From assembly GCA_964360255.1 (NCBI GenBank), contig CAYHVK010000006.1:1-64000 (forward strand): a stretch of 64,000 bases of DNA, written 5' to 3'. Shown piece by piece: positions 50,036-57,910 of this stretch. This DNA comes from CAYHVK01 sp964360255 (GTDB taxonomy: Bacteria; Bdellovibrionota; Bdellovibrionia; Bdellovibrionales; UBA1609). The notes under the pieces were generated by a model. That model was not told the DNA's origin. It made no database searches and was given only the letters and a program-made list of their open reading frames with translations. Both the position numbers and the translations under genes were made by a program. Within the stretch, counting starts at the first letter, position 1; each line of letters begins with the position of its first letter.

Positions 50036-50946
50036 TGACGCTCTAAGAAGTCAATTGTGCTCTCGCGCAAGTGTTTGGCGATAGGCTCGATTTCGTTATC
50101 GATCTCATGAAGTGCGTTTTTGTAGGCTACGATTTCAAAGTGATTTGCATTTTTCTTAATCGTCTCGATTGTTTTATTTCTCGCCACGTAGGTGTCGTTG
50201 ACACCAGATAAGAAAACTAAGCCATGAACTGAAGCGGGAACGTTCAATTTCTGAGCGACGATCGAGCTTGAAAGCAAGTTCAGCGCAAAGAGTGGAGCCT
50301 TCGCCGGAGAATTCGGTTTAATTGGATCTTTATGAGGATCTTGGGCACCCCTATAAGGAACATGGGTGAGTGTTTCAAGAGTGATGGTCTCGCTCACGCC
50401 ATTCATTTTCAACCAGTTACTTGAAGCTTCGCCAACGAAAGGTTTGATATGTAAACCAGGCGCAATGAGTACGACCGAATCAGCCCACTGATCTGCTGCT
50501 AATATGTAAGCGGCAAGACCACCGGTCGACCAGCCGATCACACGTTTCTTACTAGTTGAACAATTGTGACCGTTCATTGTTTTATGTGAAAATAAATTCC
50601 AAGCCCATGTAGCTTGATAAAGAATTGAGCGCTGACTGCTCAATCGAGAATCAATCACACGGGTTTGGTTCATCGAACCTTCCGAGCCGCCTTGCCCTAA
50701 ATAATCAAAAGTGATGGTGCGGTAACCAGCGCGACTAAGACTCAAAAATAATGGATCATGATTGCGAATGGAGTCGCCTAAACCTTGCAGAAAAAGAACG
50801 CAGCCTTTGAATTGGCTGCTGTTTTGTTCGAGGTACACTCCTGTGCGCAAACTGATGTGGCCGTAGGGTTCATTTTTTAAAATCAAAGCTGAAAATGCAG
50901 GTTGAGCGATAAGGGTAATAAGAAGCGTTGAGATTAATTTTTTCAT
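50032..50946 (-). CDS. Secreted alpha/beta-hydrolase
   Basis: 304 aa. The signal peptide MKKLISTLLITLIAQPAFSA is followed by an alpha/beta-hydrolase fold: CVLFLQGLGDSIRNHDPLF (oxyanion strand), TITFDYLGQGGSEG, the nucleophile elbow VIGWSTGGLAA (Ser), a lid-like middle, an acid in FLSGVNDTYV and the final His in KNALHEIDNE. It resembles monoglyceride lipase/lysophospholipase-type serine esterases. It should act in the envelope or outside. Substrate unknown. Its end overlaps the HD gene by four bases. Confidence 0.88.
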   Translation of the reverse strand: MKKLISTLLITLIAQPAFSALILKNEPYGHISLRTGVYLEQNSSQFKGCVLFLQGLGDSIRNHDPLFLSLSRAGYRTITFDYLGQGGSEGSMNQTRVIDSRLSSQRSILYQATWAWNLFSHKTMNGHNCSTSKKRVIGWSTGGLAAYILAADQWADSVVLIAPGLHIKPFVGEASSNWLKMNGVSETITLETLTHVPYRGAQDPHKDPIKPNSPAKAPLFALNLLSSSIVAQKLNVPASVHGLVFLSGVNDTYVARNKTIETIKKNANHFEIVAYKNALHEIDNEIEPIAKHLRESTIDFLERH

Positions 50947-51103
50947 GACGGCAGAAGTACACTATTTACGTCACTCTGTCGAATTTGTGAGCGCACACCT
51001 ATAAAAAATACCCTGTGTTTCTAGTGACTTAGCAATACCTTCGAGTTGGCATGTTTTGCAATATAAAGACAGTGGCCCCTTAGTCTTACGAAGGTTAGGT
51101 TTT

Positions 51104-51445
51104 ATGAAAACGATTTCAACTTTTATTGCGGCTCTTATTCTCACTTTTGCTGGAGTGGTAAATGCCGGCGACATCCTTCTCAAAGAAGCTGATTCAGATT
51201 TCGTTGTTCAATCTGTTACTATGAGTGGCAAGTCTCAGGACGTAAAGCAATTGGAGCTCACGCACATTGATGTCCGCCAAGGAATGATGTCTTACCGTTT
51301 CGCCGGTAAAAATTTATTAACAGCTTGTCGCGGTGTTTACTCGCAGAATCCATTTACAAAACTGTTTGATTCACAAGTGGTGACGGGTCTTCGTTGCTCC
51401 ACTCAAAATGGCAAATTCGTAGTTAATTATTTAAAGGCTCACTAA
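51104..51445 (+). CDS. Small secreted protein
   Basis: 113 aa from the ATG at the signal peptide (MKTISTFIAALILTFAGVVNA) with AAGG upstream. The mature part is small and beta-like with two Cys (TACRGVYS, GLRCST) that could pair. A longer frame from 51056 is open. Convergent with the SDR-like gene, sharing CTAA at the stops. Not recognised. Confidence 0.72.
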   Translation: MKTISTFIAALILTFAGVVNAGDILLKEADSDFVVQSVTMSGKSQDVKQLELTHIDVRQGMMSYRFAGKNLLTACRGVYSQNPFTKLFDSQVVTGLRCSTQNGKFVVNYLKAH

Positions 51446-52218
51446 GCGAGACCGTGATTGAGTCTTAAGATTTGGCCATTGAGGCCGTTGCTGAGTGGAC
51501 TCGACATATAAGTTAAAAGATTTGAAATATCGCGATACTCGACGAGCTTGGCTTGCGGCAACGTCTCTTGCACTTGTTTCAGTGAAGATTGAATACTGCC
51601 AACACCAAAGCGTGAGAGTAAGAACTCTTCGCTCACACCAACACCGAGTGCATTGAAGGCAATATGATCTTTAATTGTTTCAAGGGCCATTTTCTTCACG
51701 AACTCACGGAACTCATTCATTTTTGTTGAGCTGGCTTTTTCTAAGGCCACTTGATCAAGTTCGTTGAAGACATAAATAATTCGGCTCTTGTGACGAGCGC
51801 GCAGAAAGAAAAGTGCGCCTTGGCTCATTAAGTAAGTTTTCTGCAAAGCCGCCTCGAAAACCTCTTCTGCATTCGCCGTATCTTTGGCGAAGAAGGGGAG
51901 TTTAGCGCTGAACAGATGCGTATCGATATAGACATCTGTTGTGCCGAAAAGTTCAGAGCAGCGGCTGATATCAATCTGTGCTTCTTTTTCAGTTTTCGGA
52001 TTTGATTCAATAGCCGCAGCACGGCCGTAACGCTCACTCATCTCGCGAAGGTCGCTGATGTTTTGACAAAAGCGTTGTGCGGCTTTTGCATCCTCAACAA
52101 GCAGAGCAACGTCGGCTCCGCTTTCGGTGAGGGCTTGTGTTAGGGATTGTGTTAAAAGTCCAAAAGGACCTGAAATGACAACCGTTTTGTCAGATAAACT
52201 GATTCCAGTGCTCGACAT
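51442..52218 (-). CDS. Degenerate short-chain dehydrogenase-like protein
   Basis: 258 aa from ATG 52218 (MSSTGISLSDKTVVISGPFG); a longer frame to 52377 would run into purD on the other strand. The Rossmann start reads ISGPFGLLTQSLTQALTESGADVALL where a normal SDR has TGxxxGIG, and YxxxK is not found (the corresponding region is ALEKASSTKMNEFREFVKKM). ALGVGVSEEFLL matches the SDR C-terminal part. It may bind a nucleotide or ligand without catalysis. Divergent from purD with 53 bp between starts. Confidence 0.72.
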   Translation of the reverse strand: MSSTGISLSDKTVVISGPFGLLTQSLTQALTESGADVALLVEDAKAAQRFCQNISDLREMSERYGRAAAIESNPKTEKEAQIDISRCSELFGTTDVYIDTHLFSAKLPFFAKDTANAEEVFEAALQKTYLMSQGALFFLRARHKSRIIYVFNELDQVALEKASSTKMNEFREFVKKMALETIKDHIAFNALGVGVSEEFLLSRFGVGSIQSSLKQVQETLPQAKLVEYRDISNLLTYMSSPLSNGLNGQILRLNHGLA

Positions 52219-52271
52219 TTGAATACGGTAATGTAAAAACACTTCAAGGGTCAATTGGAAGGCGTTTTGAT

Positions 52272-53522
52272 ATGAAAATACTTGTTGTAGGTCAGGGCGG
52301 ACGTGAACATGCGCTTGTACGTGCGACAGGTGCGCAGTTTGTATTTCAAGGGAATGCGGGTCTTTTGACAGAGGCAAAACTACTTAAAGTCGAATCAGCC
52401 AGCGCGTTAGATATAGCTCGAGCCGTTCAGCGTGAAGGTATTGATTTGGTCGTGATCGGACCTGAAGCTGATTTAGTTTCTGGTCTTTCAGATGAACTTC
52501 GTCGCCATAACATTTCAGTTTTTGGTCCTTCGCAGGCGGCGGCGCAGTTAGAGGGCAGTAAGATTTTCTCAAAAGAATTTATGCTTGAGTATAAAATTCC
52601 GACGGCCCGTTCGTTTGTTGTCCGCACTGTTGATGAAACGTTAAAGGCGGCAGAAAATTTTGCTCCACCCTACGTTTTAAAAGCCGATGGTTTAGCGGCT
52701 GGTAAAGGTGTTTTCATTTGTAAAACGCTGACAGATTTGCGTGAATCAGCCACTTCCATTTTTGTGAATAAATCTTTGGGAGTCGCAGGCTCATCAGCTT
52801 TGCTTGAAGAATTTTCGCCAGGTGAAGAAGTCAGTGTTCTAGTTGCGACCAACGGAACTGACTATGAGATTTTGCCGCTCTCACGTGATCATAAACGACT
52901 TCTTGATGGAGATGAAGGGCCGAACACCGGCGGAATGGGAGTTGTGGGCCCGATTGAACTTTCTGCTTCTTTAAAAGAGCAAATCGCTCGCGATATTGTT
53001 GAGCCCAGTATTAAAGGTTTGCACGACCGTGGATTTCTTTACCGCGGAATTTTATTTATCGGAATTATGCTGACGGATAAAGGCCCTTCGGTGCTTGAGT
53101 ACAATGTGCGTTTTGGCGACCCTGAGACTCAGGTGATCTTGCCTATGCTTGATACCGATGCATTATCTGGTGGCTGGGCTGAGGTGTTTGCCACTATCGC
53201 TCGCGGTGAGTGGCCGAAGTTCAAATGGAATCAGAAAAGTGTGACCTGTGTGGTGCTAGCGGCTGAGGGTTATCCTGATAATCCGAAGAAGGGCGTGCGT
53301 ATTACCGGAGAGCCCCTTTATAAGGGCGATAAGGGTTATATCCTGCACGCGGGAACTCGCTTGGCTTCAGATGGTGAGGGCGTTGAGACGAATGGTGGGC
53401 GGGTTTTAAACGCTATTGGCGTAGGTGCGAATTTAAAAGAGTCTATAGCGAATGCTTATCTAGTCGCAGAGAAAGCGAATTGGCCAGGTCGGCAAATGCG
53501 CCGAGATATTGGGCAGACTTAA
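52272..53522 (+). CDS. purD: Phosphoribosylamine-glycine ligase
   Basis: 416 aa. VVGQGGREHAL and LVVIGPEADLVSGL form the N-terminal domain; the ATP-grasp part has YVLKADGLAAGKGVFI, LLEEFSPGEEVSVL and NTGGMG; YNVRFGDPETQVILP holds the metal-binding residues and HAGTR the C-terminal domain. It makes glycinamide ribonucleotide, step two of purine synthesis. No other pur gene is adjacent. Stop overlaps the convergent gene through TTAA. Confidence 0.96.
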   Translation: MKILVVGQGGREHALVRATGAQFVFQGNAGLLTEAKLLKVESASALDIARAVQREGIDLVVIGPEADLVSGLSDELRRHNISVFGPSQAAAQLEGSKIFSKEFMLEYKIPTARSFVVRTVDETLKAAENFAPPYVLKADGLAAGKGVFICKTLTDLRESATSIFVNKSLGVAGSSALLEEFSPGEEVSVLVATNGTDYEILPLSRDHKRLLDGDEGPNTGGMGVVGPIELSASLKEQIARDIVEPSIKGLHDRGFLYRGILFIGIMLTDKGPSVLEYNVRFGDPETQVILPMLDTDALSGGWAEVFATIARGEWPKFKWNQKSVTCVVLAAEGYPDNPKKGVRITGEPLYKGDKGYILHAGTRLASDGEGVETNGGRVLNAIGVGANLKESIANAYLVAEKANWPGRQMRRDIGQT

Positions 53523-54247
53523 AAATTCCAGCGCAGGCCGAGTTCATTGCTGAGGCCATCTGAGCTTTCGATTGAGTGAAATACTAAAGTCATCTCAGTA
53601 TTTACTTTGTGTTGCACTTCAAGCTTCACATCATTTTCAAAAGCTTCGTAAGTGAGTGAAGCTTCAACAGCACCTTTGTACTTCAATTGCGCGCGGCCTG
53701 TGAGAGCGCGCATTTTAAAAGTTAATTGTGAGTTGTTTGAACCTAACAAAGCAGCTTCGATGTCTTTGTTAGCACCTGAAGTTGTGCGGCCCCAGTCTGA
53801 TTTTTTAAAGTCGCTATGGTCATACCAGCTCTCAACAGCGTGGCGAAAAACTTTTCCGGCAATGTATGAGCTGTCGCTCGATTGCTCAGGCATGTTCAGA
53901 GGAATGATTTCTGACGGGTCGAATTGGATCTCTTTTTTCATCTGTAAAGCGATGCGAGCCGTTTCTTGAAGATCCATTTCTTGTGAGGCCTTGTCGTATT
54001 TAATAAGCGAGTAGCGAAAATTTAAGGCCGAGTCTTGATTCTTTTTGGCTGAGAGTTCGCCGCGAATTTCAACACTGTTCATATTCATTAAATCAGAAGG
54101 TGTTAAGTCGTGACCGCTTGGGTACAGCGGAGCAATAGCCGCTTGGTTGAGAGCCGGATTCAAGAAGAGTGCAGTCGCAAGAACAGCTTGAAGAATTTTC
54201 TTCTTGTTTGTTTTTAAGCTGTTATTAATCGTCTCATTTTGAAACAC
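53519..54247 (-). CDS. Secreted protein with C-terminal barrel-like strands
   Basis: 242 aa. A cytoplasmic N-terminal stretch (MFQNETINNSLKTNKKK) precedes the hydrophobic signal (AVLATALFLNPALNQA). The mature protein has a helical first part, then strands (AEASLTYEAF-like VEASLTYEAFENDVKLEVQHK) and ends GLRWNF; the terminal Phe and alternating pattern fit an outer-membrane barrel signal. Not recognised. It ends at purD. Confidence 0.72.
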   Translation of the reverse strand: MFQNETINNSLKTNKKKILQAVLATALFLNPALNQAAIAPLYPSGHDLTPSDLMNMNSVEIRGELSAKKNQDSALNFRYSLIKYDKASQEMDLQETARIALQMKKEIQFDPSEIIPLNMPEQSSDSSYIAGKVFRHAVESWYDHSDFKKSDWGRTTSGANKDIEAALLGSNNSQLTFKMRALTGRAQLKYKGAVEASLTYEAFENDVKLEVQHKVNTEMTLVFHSIESSDGLSNELGLRWNF

Positions 54248-54317
54248 TGTTTAGCCCCCACCTGACAGTATACATGTGCAACTGGGATGCCGCATAATGC
54301 TATCGTAAAGACTCATG

Positions 54318-54336
54318 AAATTCATTTTGATACGTC
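54318..54336 (+). repeat. Direct repeat A, left copy (19 bp exact)
   Basis: The 19-mer AAATTCATTTTGATACGTC occurs here and at 56636-56654 in the same orientation, with weaker similarity continuing about 30 nt to the right of both. The copies lie on either side of the lipoprotein gene. Confidence 0.85.
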
Positions 54337-54401
54337 GAGAGATTGAACGCTGTCGAGAGAGCAGTCGAAATGGATATTGATATTTTCGATTTAAAAAGTA
54401 A

Positions 54402-54420
54402 AAGGGGCTTTCAGCCCCTT
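54402..54420 (-). terminator. Terminator of the lipoprotein gene
   Basis: 8-bp stem AAGGGGCT/AGCCCCTT with a 3-base loop; on the minus strand it runs into TTACTTTTTAAAT. It lies 42 nt behind the stop. Confidence 0.8.
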
Positions 54421-54457
54421 ACAATACGCCCCTAATTAAAACTCATCGGTTATCGAA
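54419..54457 (+). repeat. Direct repeat B, left copy at the 3' edge of the lipoprotein gene
   Basis: TTACAATACGCCCCTAATTA continuing to 54457 matches 56409-56475 with one mismatch in the first 27 bases, a gap of about 23 bases, then TCGGTTATxGAATC. It abuts the stop codon of the lipoprotein gene. Confidence 0.85.
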
Positions 54458-54461
54458 TCGA

Positions 54462-56408
54462 TTAGAAATTAACGCCGGCGTGTTTCCAACTTAGAACACT
54501 GCTATCAACAAAGCCTGTTGTAGCGGCTCGATTAGACTCAGCATTAGAAATGGCAGCGTCCAGACCCGGGAGCGGTTCTATCCATCCACGAGTGACGGCA
54601 TCTTTTGCCAACTTTAAGCTCCAGTAACCTCTAAGGGCTGTGTGTATGCCTGTACTATTTAGATCGGTTGCAGAAATTGAGCTACAGCGGTCAGTATTAA
54701 TCCACTTCACGTAACTATCTTCATCGGTGTATCTCATAATTCCACCATCGAGCACTGGATATCCACTGCCAGCCGCACATGTGATGCCGCGACGGCCTCC
54801 AATTTTACCGTATCGAATTATAAAATTTTGACCAATACGTTTCATAAAGTGTGGATACCCTGCACTTGCGAAAAGATAAGCCACTTCAGGTCCGTAGTTT
54901 TGAATCATGAAGTTGGAATAAGCATTATCATTATTCAGGTCTATACCTTTAAATATACTACTCGATCTGGCGTAAACATCAGATGTGTTGGCATCCATTT
55001 CATCTATTTGTTTTTTCCAGTCTGCTAATACGTCACTGACCATTTTAAGTGATCGTGTATTGGCCCAGAAAAGCTGCCCATTTTGTGAAGAGGTGTAAGT
55101 GGCCACATCTCGCAGCTTCCACATGGCCGTCCAGATATTTATAGTTGATCTTTGATAGCCAAATCGAGCGCGATATTGACCGTCTGAATATCCACCAAGA
55201 TATGTAGAGGCGAGTGCATAGGCGGCGATAGATTGCTGTAAAAGTGCGGCACGTGGATCGCCTGTGGCAAGCCAGTAAGCAAATCCGTGGTTGAAGAGAT
55301 GGGCTTCATCTCGACCATGTTGATAAGTTGTTCCGGCAACGGCCCCGAGTTCTTTTAAATAAGGGTAGCTGGCCGAAGGTGTCCATGTGCCTTCACTACC
55401 ATAAGAATCGGCACCAGTTTTTGAGCCCTCATTCACATAGGGTTTATCGCCTGCTAAAGCCTGCTGTGGATCACGTAGCATGTGATGATTCTCTGACCAA
55501 ATAGCCAGGCGCGGAATTGATAATCCGTATAGAACTTGAACGCGATTAGTTTCTGCAGATGCGGCAAATGCGGCAGTTGAATTGCTTAAGGCTGCGGCAA
55601 TCATGTGTGCATCATCGCTGCTTAGGAATCCACGAGAAGATCCGTATTCGCCAGCTTGACCAGATATAGCATAAGAGATCGAGTTGTTCGAAGATGAGCG
55701 TCCGTAAATGCGACTTGGATTGTACCCCAGCTTATTATAAGACTCGCGCTCTGTTGTGAACACGACTCTCTTTTCATTCCAGCCGGTAAAAGCTTCGAGT
55801 TTATAAGGTAAGACCCTCTTAGCTGTCACAGCACCTTGTAGTCTTGCAATAGAAGGAGCCACTGGCTCACTGTGGTCAATACATTTCATACTGCCTTGAA
55901 GTACAGACACAGGAATTACAGTTCCGTTGAGTGAAACCTGATAAAATTTTTCATCAACGCTATCGCTAGCTACGGGATATCTCACTAGACATACAGACCA
56001 CCAATCAGAATTAGATTCATATTTCCATAAATAAGCTTTGCCGCCTGTAATTGTGCCTAGATATGAAACTGGCCATTTTCCACTAGGAGTTGTAATCACA
56101 TCCAGCGGAGAGGCCGACATGGCTTTATCATCGATTTTAATATCTTTTAGGGCGCCAACAATAGGAGGGGGAGGAGGAGGAGGTGGCACCGGGTCTTCAG
56201 GATCAGCTGGAGGAGGTTCTTCTGGGTCTTCAGGTTGTTCCGGTGGCGGATCATCTGGATTTTCTGGTTCTTCGGGATTTCCGGTTGAGCTATTCGAGAT
56301 ATCTTCTACGGATGACGAATCAAAACCACCACTGCAGGCGTTAAATGTCATCACGACAAATGTGACTAATATTAAATTAAGGTATCGTAACCAAATTAAT
56401 TTTTTCAT
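54462..56408 (-). CDS. Large secreted lipoprotein with acidic Pro-rich stalk
   Basis: 648 aa. The signal peptide ends with lipobox FNAC (Cys25). Residues 40-85 are a Pro/Glu/Asp-rich stalk (PEEPENPDDPPPEQPEDPEE), closing in eight Pro. The remaining 560 aa form a globular region rich in aromatic residues, with motifs such as GTTYQHGRDEAHLFNHGFAY and a helical, repeat-like middle (AAYALASTYLGGYSDGQYRA) that recalls alpha/alpha-barrel carbohydrate-active folds; this is a resemblance only. Several Cys could pair. The gene is bounded by direct repeats at both edges and has its own terminator. It may be a surface hydrolase or binding protein. Confidence 0.83.
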   Translation of the reverse strand: MKKLIWLRYLNLILVTFVVMTFNACSGGFDSSSVEDISNSSTGNPEEPENPDDPPPEQPEDPEEPPPADPEDPVPPPPPPPPIVGALKDIKIDDKAMSASPLDVITTPSGKWPVSYLGTITGGKAYLWKYESNSDWWSVCLVRYPVASDSVDEKFYQVSLNGTVIPVSVLQGSMKCIDHSEPVAPSIARLQGAVTAKRVLPYKLEAFTGWNEKRVVFTTERESYNKLGYNPSRIYGRSSSNNSISYAISGQAGEYGSSRGFLSSDDAHMIAAALSNSTAAFAASAETNRVQVLYGLSIPRLAIWSENHHMLRDPQQALAGDKPYVNEGSKTGADSYGSEGTWTPSASYPYLKELGAVAGTTYQHGRDEAHLFNHGFAYWLATGDPRAALLQQSIAAYALASTYLGGYSDGQYRARFGYQRSTINIWTAMWKLRDVATYTSSQNGQLFWANTRSLKMVSDVLADWKKQIDEMDANTSDVYARSSSIFKGIDLNNDNAYSNFMIQNYGPEVAYLFASAGYPHFMKRIGQNFIIRYGKIGGRRGITCAAGSGYPVLDGGIMRYTDEDSYVKWINTDRCSSISATDLNSTGIHTALRGYWSLKLAKDAVTRGWIEPLPGLDAAISNAESNRAATTGFVDSSVLSWKHAGVNF

Positions 56409-56475
56409 TTACAATACGCTCCTAATTAAAACTCACATTATAGATTCACGTAATATCATCGGTTATAGAATCCGC
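56409..56475 (+). repeat. Direct repeat B, right copy at the start codon of the lipoprotein gene
   Basis: TTACAATACGCTCCTAATTA onward, same orientation as the copy at 54419-54457, with 23 additional bases (after ACTCA) flanked by TCA on both sides. It forms the 5' leader of the lipoprotein gene. Confidence 0.85.
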
Positions 56476-56699
56476 TCTCTTGACCATTTTCACCTGCAGT
56501 ATCTAAAATGTGCGGCATTTTAGGCAAATGCTCGAACTTGAAAATAGATTCTACAAGAACGTCAAAAAGTTCTCCTTAACCTACTATATGTATGCAAGAG
56601 GGAGGCCCCTCCCAATGCCCTTATAACTACTGGTAAAATTCATTTTGATACGTCAAAGGCCTGCACACTGTCGATGAAGAAGACGAATTAAATGAGGCT
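56476..56699. other. Intergenic region between the XRE gene and the lipoprotein gene
   Basis: No gene supported. It carries direct repeat A right copy (56636-56654) and a GC-rich palindrome GGGAGGCCCCTCCC at 56600-56613, possibly ending the XRE transcript. Confidence 0.45.
56636..56654 (+). repeat. Direct repeat A, right copy
   Basis: Exact 19-base copy of 54318-54336 in the same orientation, just downstream (in the minus sense) of the XRE gene. Confidence 0.85.
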
Positions 56700-57032
56700 T
56701 TAAATAGACTTTTTAGAAGAATATTTCATTCTCAATTCTTCTAATAACTTTTTTTTGTACTCTATAGTTCGCAGTTCGATAAAGCGCATAAGCGGAATTT
56801 TTAGAACTTTTGAAAGTCGTTTCAAAGTGTCGACTGGTGGTAGGCTGACGCCAGCCTCCCAATTTGCGATGTACTGAGGGTGGTATTCAAAATGATGAGC
56901 TAATTGCTTTTGCGAAAGTTTATGCCGTCTTCGTGCGGATCCGATCAGTTGAGCTGATAACTTATAGAAGCCTCGCGGCCCAGAAGTTTTTTTGCCAATG
57001 GCCTTGTGTATATTGCTACGTCTCTTTTTCAT
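56700..57032 (-). CDS. XRE-family helix-turn-helix regulator
   Basis: 110 aa. The HTH lies at about residues 25-80 (GSARRRHKLSQKQLAHHFEYHPQYIANWEAGVSLPPVDTLKRL), followed by a short helical tail. A basic N-terminus precedes it. No effector domain. Divergent from the XRE-S24 gene with 62 bp between starts, in which an inverted repeat overlaps this start codon. Likely represses or activates both genes, like a small lysogeny-type switch. Confidence 0.85.
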   Translation of the reverse strand: MKKRRSNIHKAIGKKTSGPRGFYKLSAQLIGSARRRHKLSQKQLAHHFEYHPQYIANWEAGVSLPPVDTLKRLSKVLKIPLMRFIELRTIEYKKKLLEELRMKYSSKKSI

Positions 57033-57056
57033 ATAAGGTACTTTTTATACCTTATA
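57032..57056. promoter_or_regulatory. Candidate operator between the XRE and XRE-S24 genes
   Basis: 9-base arms TATAAGGTA/TACCTTATA around a 7-base spacer, plus a third TATAAGG half-site at 57053-57059 in the same sense as the first arm. The left arm overlaps the XRE start codon. This is where one or both encoded regulators should bind. Confidence 0.6.
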
Positions 57057-57094
57057 AGGAATAAAGTAAAAAAGATAAAAATTAACATGGAGCA

Positions 57095-57841
57095 GTGAAA
57101 TCAAAGAAAAAAGTAAAAAAAAGGTATTTGAATAAACCATTTTTATTGGCGCTCGGAGCTCGGTGTCGCAAATTGCGTATACAAAAAGGGCTATCCATTG
57201 ATCGGCTTTGCAAAGAAGGTTTACAGCTGAGTCCCGGGGCTATTCAGCGCCTTGAGACAGGAGCCGCCGATGTGCAGATTTCGCTCCTTTACAGGTACGC
57301 AGAAGTCCTTGAAATCAATCTAAAAGAGCTTTTTTCATTTCAATATAATTTAGATGAAGATCCACTGGAAATTTTGCCTTATGAACAGGGTCGCCCTGCC
57401 CCTAAGGGGACGGTTCCTTATTATTCCATTGAAGTGGCCGCTGGAGCGTTCAAATCTGACAATTATGATTTAGAGCCCCAGGGCTGGGTTGAAGTTGAAA
57501 GGCGCGGCTCTTTAAAGGATTATTTTGTTGTGCGAGTAAACGGTAAATCAATGGAGCCGACTATACGCTCAGGTCAGCTGTGTTTAATGAAGCGTTATTC
57601 TGGGGGCTCTCGTAATGGGCAAATTATGCTAGTGCAAGCGAGAGGGCTTGTGGATCCGGAGTCGGGCGGTAGTTTCGTACTCAAGCGCTATCAACGTATA
57701 ACTCCAATCGGGGAGAGTGATTCTCGCGAAGGAGTGACCATACATTTGCTGTCTGATAATCCAAAATTTTTGCCAATTGTTTTAAAAGGTATTCTGGAAG
57801 ACGACGTGTCTACCCCAGCAGTTTTTGTTGAGGCTTTGTAG
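57095..57841 (+). CDS. XRE-S24 (LexA/CI-like) autocleavable repressor
   Basis: 248 aa from GTG (GGAG just upstream). The N-terminal HTH (LGARCRKLRIQKGLSIDRLC...GAIQRLETG) binds DNA. Residues 110-248 are an S24 peptidase: a cleavage-type Ala-Gly in VAAGAFKS, the catalytic Ser in VRVNGKSMEPTIRSGQ and Lys in SFVLKRYQ. Repressors of this kind cleave themselves on RecA stimulation. No prophage genes are nearby, so it is more likely a chromosomal stress regulator. Followed by the 68-bp palindrome. Confidence 0.88.
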   Translation: MKSKKKVKKRYLNKPFLLALGARCRKLRIQKGLSIDRLCKEGLQLSPGAIQRLETGAADVQISLLYRYAEVLEINLKELFSFQYNLDEDPLEILPYEQGRPAPKGTVPYYSIEVAAGAFKSDNYDLEPQGWVEVERRGSLKDYFVVRVNGKSMEPTIRSGQLCLMKRYSGGSRNGQIMLVQARGLVDPESGGSFVLKRYQRITPIGESDSREGVTIHLLSDNPKFLPIVLKGILEDDVSTPAVFVEAL

Positions 57842-57909
57842 GGTACCTGCTTCCCGTTTGAAAATTCCGGACAAATTTGTCCGGAATTTTCAAACGGGAA
57901 GCAGGTACC
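57842..57909. terminator. 68-bp perfect palindrome between two convergent stop codons
   Basis: Every base of 57842-57875 is complementary to 57876-57909, centred on ACAAATTTGT. It starts right after the TAG of the XRE-S24 gene and ends one base before the stop codon of the NtrC-type gene. In RNA it would be a 32-34 bp hairpin from either strand. The probable role is bidirectional termination, though it lacks T runs at its ends. Confidence 0.85.
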
Positions 57910-57910
57910 T

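Noticed and set aside
56038..56523. 161-codon plus-strand frame, Gly/Ser-rich
   Set aside because: Antisense to the Pro/Glu-rich stalk of the lipoprotein gene.
56700..57841. Prophage immunity region
   Set aside because: No integrase, structural, lysis or replication genes nearby; neighbours are housekeeping and signalling genes.
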